Below are positions 63,781 to 64,000 of a DNA stretch of 64,000 bases, piece after piece (position 1 is the stretch's first letter; every line of letters starts with the position of its first letter). The notes beneath the pieces were generated by a model. The model searched no databases. It saw nothing but the letters and a program-made list of their open reading frames with translations, and was not told where the DNA came from. Origin of the DNA: Diogma glabrata (lineage: Eukaryota; Arthropoda; Insecta; Diptera; Cylindrotomidae); NCBI GenBank assembly GCA_963693315.1, contig OY856186.1:232026392-232090391 (forward strand), given 5' to 3'. The position numbers and the translations under genes were made by a program.

Positions 63781-64000
63781 TTTTTTTTTAACTTTAAAGG
63801 CAGGGTCAAAACCATTGTCTTGATTTGTTTAGTTGTAGAATCTATATTTAAAAAAAACTTATAATCTGAAAAATTGGATAAGTATAATAATAATAATAAT
63901 ATATTAAGGTGAAATTAGTTTACTTTATTTTAATTTAATTATTATTGTGAATTGATACTGTTTAACTTTATGATCAAACTCTTTGGAATTGATCTCAATA

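Overview
The window reads as AT-rich, intron-poor insect nuclear DNA made almost entirely of transposable elements. I found no convincing host single-copy gene, tRNA, rRNA or CRISPR array. The mix of families (BEL/Pao, jockey-like and RTE-like LINEs, a Penelope-like element, an insect-type Crypton recombinase, a ZBED5-like hAT, Tigger/pogo, mariner-like, Helitron and Ty3/gypsy remnants, very long TA microsatellites) fits an arthropod, most likely an insect; I cannot name the order.

Layout. 1-11700: a jockey-type LINE on the minus strand (ORF1 near 10.1-10.8 kb, endonuclease 2.0-2.8 kb, RT 1-2.0 kb running off the left edge). It is split by a young, nearly intact BEL/Pao retrotransposon (2802-9918) with 99%+ identical LTRs, an AATTG target duplication and a tRNA-Tyr primer site. 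11.8-18.6 kb: small repeats, namely a 247-bp MITE inside a TA microsatellite, a hammerhead-ribozyme-like Penelope terminal fragment, repeat family A and a tandem-repeat-bearing DINE/HINE-like element. 18.8-20.0 kb: a decayed but nearly readable Crypton-type tyrosine recombinase with one small intron. 21.6-26.1 kb: a second DINE-like element whose TA tract received a Penelope-like element with inverted terminal repeats (RT plus GIY-YIG). 26.1-33.3 kb: a 5.0-kb direct duplication whose second copy covers only the first 2.1 kb.

34.3-44.6 kb is a stack of nested insertions: a minus-strand Helitron helicase remnant is broken by a 1.5-kb hAT and by a 6.6-kb CAC-ended DNA element. The latter carries a decayed multi-exon gene of a family I cannot name and was itself hit by a Tigger element. 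Next to it, repeat family A was hit by a 915-bp mariner-like deletion derivative with about 264-bp inverted repeats.

45-64 kb: degenerate tandem repeats, an RTE-type LINE fragment interrupted by another retroposon, a broken insect repeat-encoded gene, two more DINE-like copies, a family A array, a Ty3/gypsy integrase tail beside 180-bp tandem repeats, a small CAC-ended element, and the 3' end of another LINE.

The genes do not form a pathway: each is, or was, the mobilisation machinery of its own element. The information lies in who is inserted in whom, and in structures shared between elements: CAC-ended elements with dense subterminal repeats, hammerhead-like cores in Penelope ends, hairpin-ended elements with TA cores, and GC-rich palindromic foldbacks.
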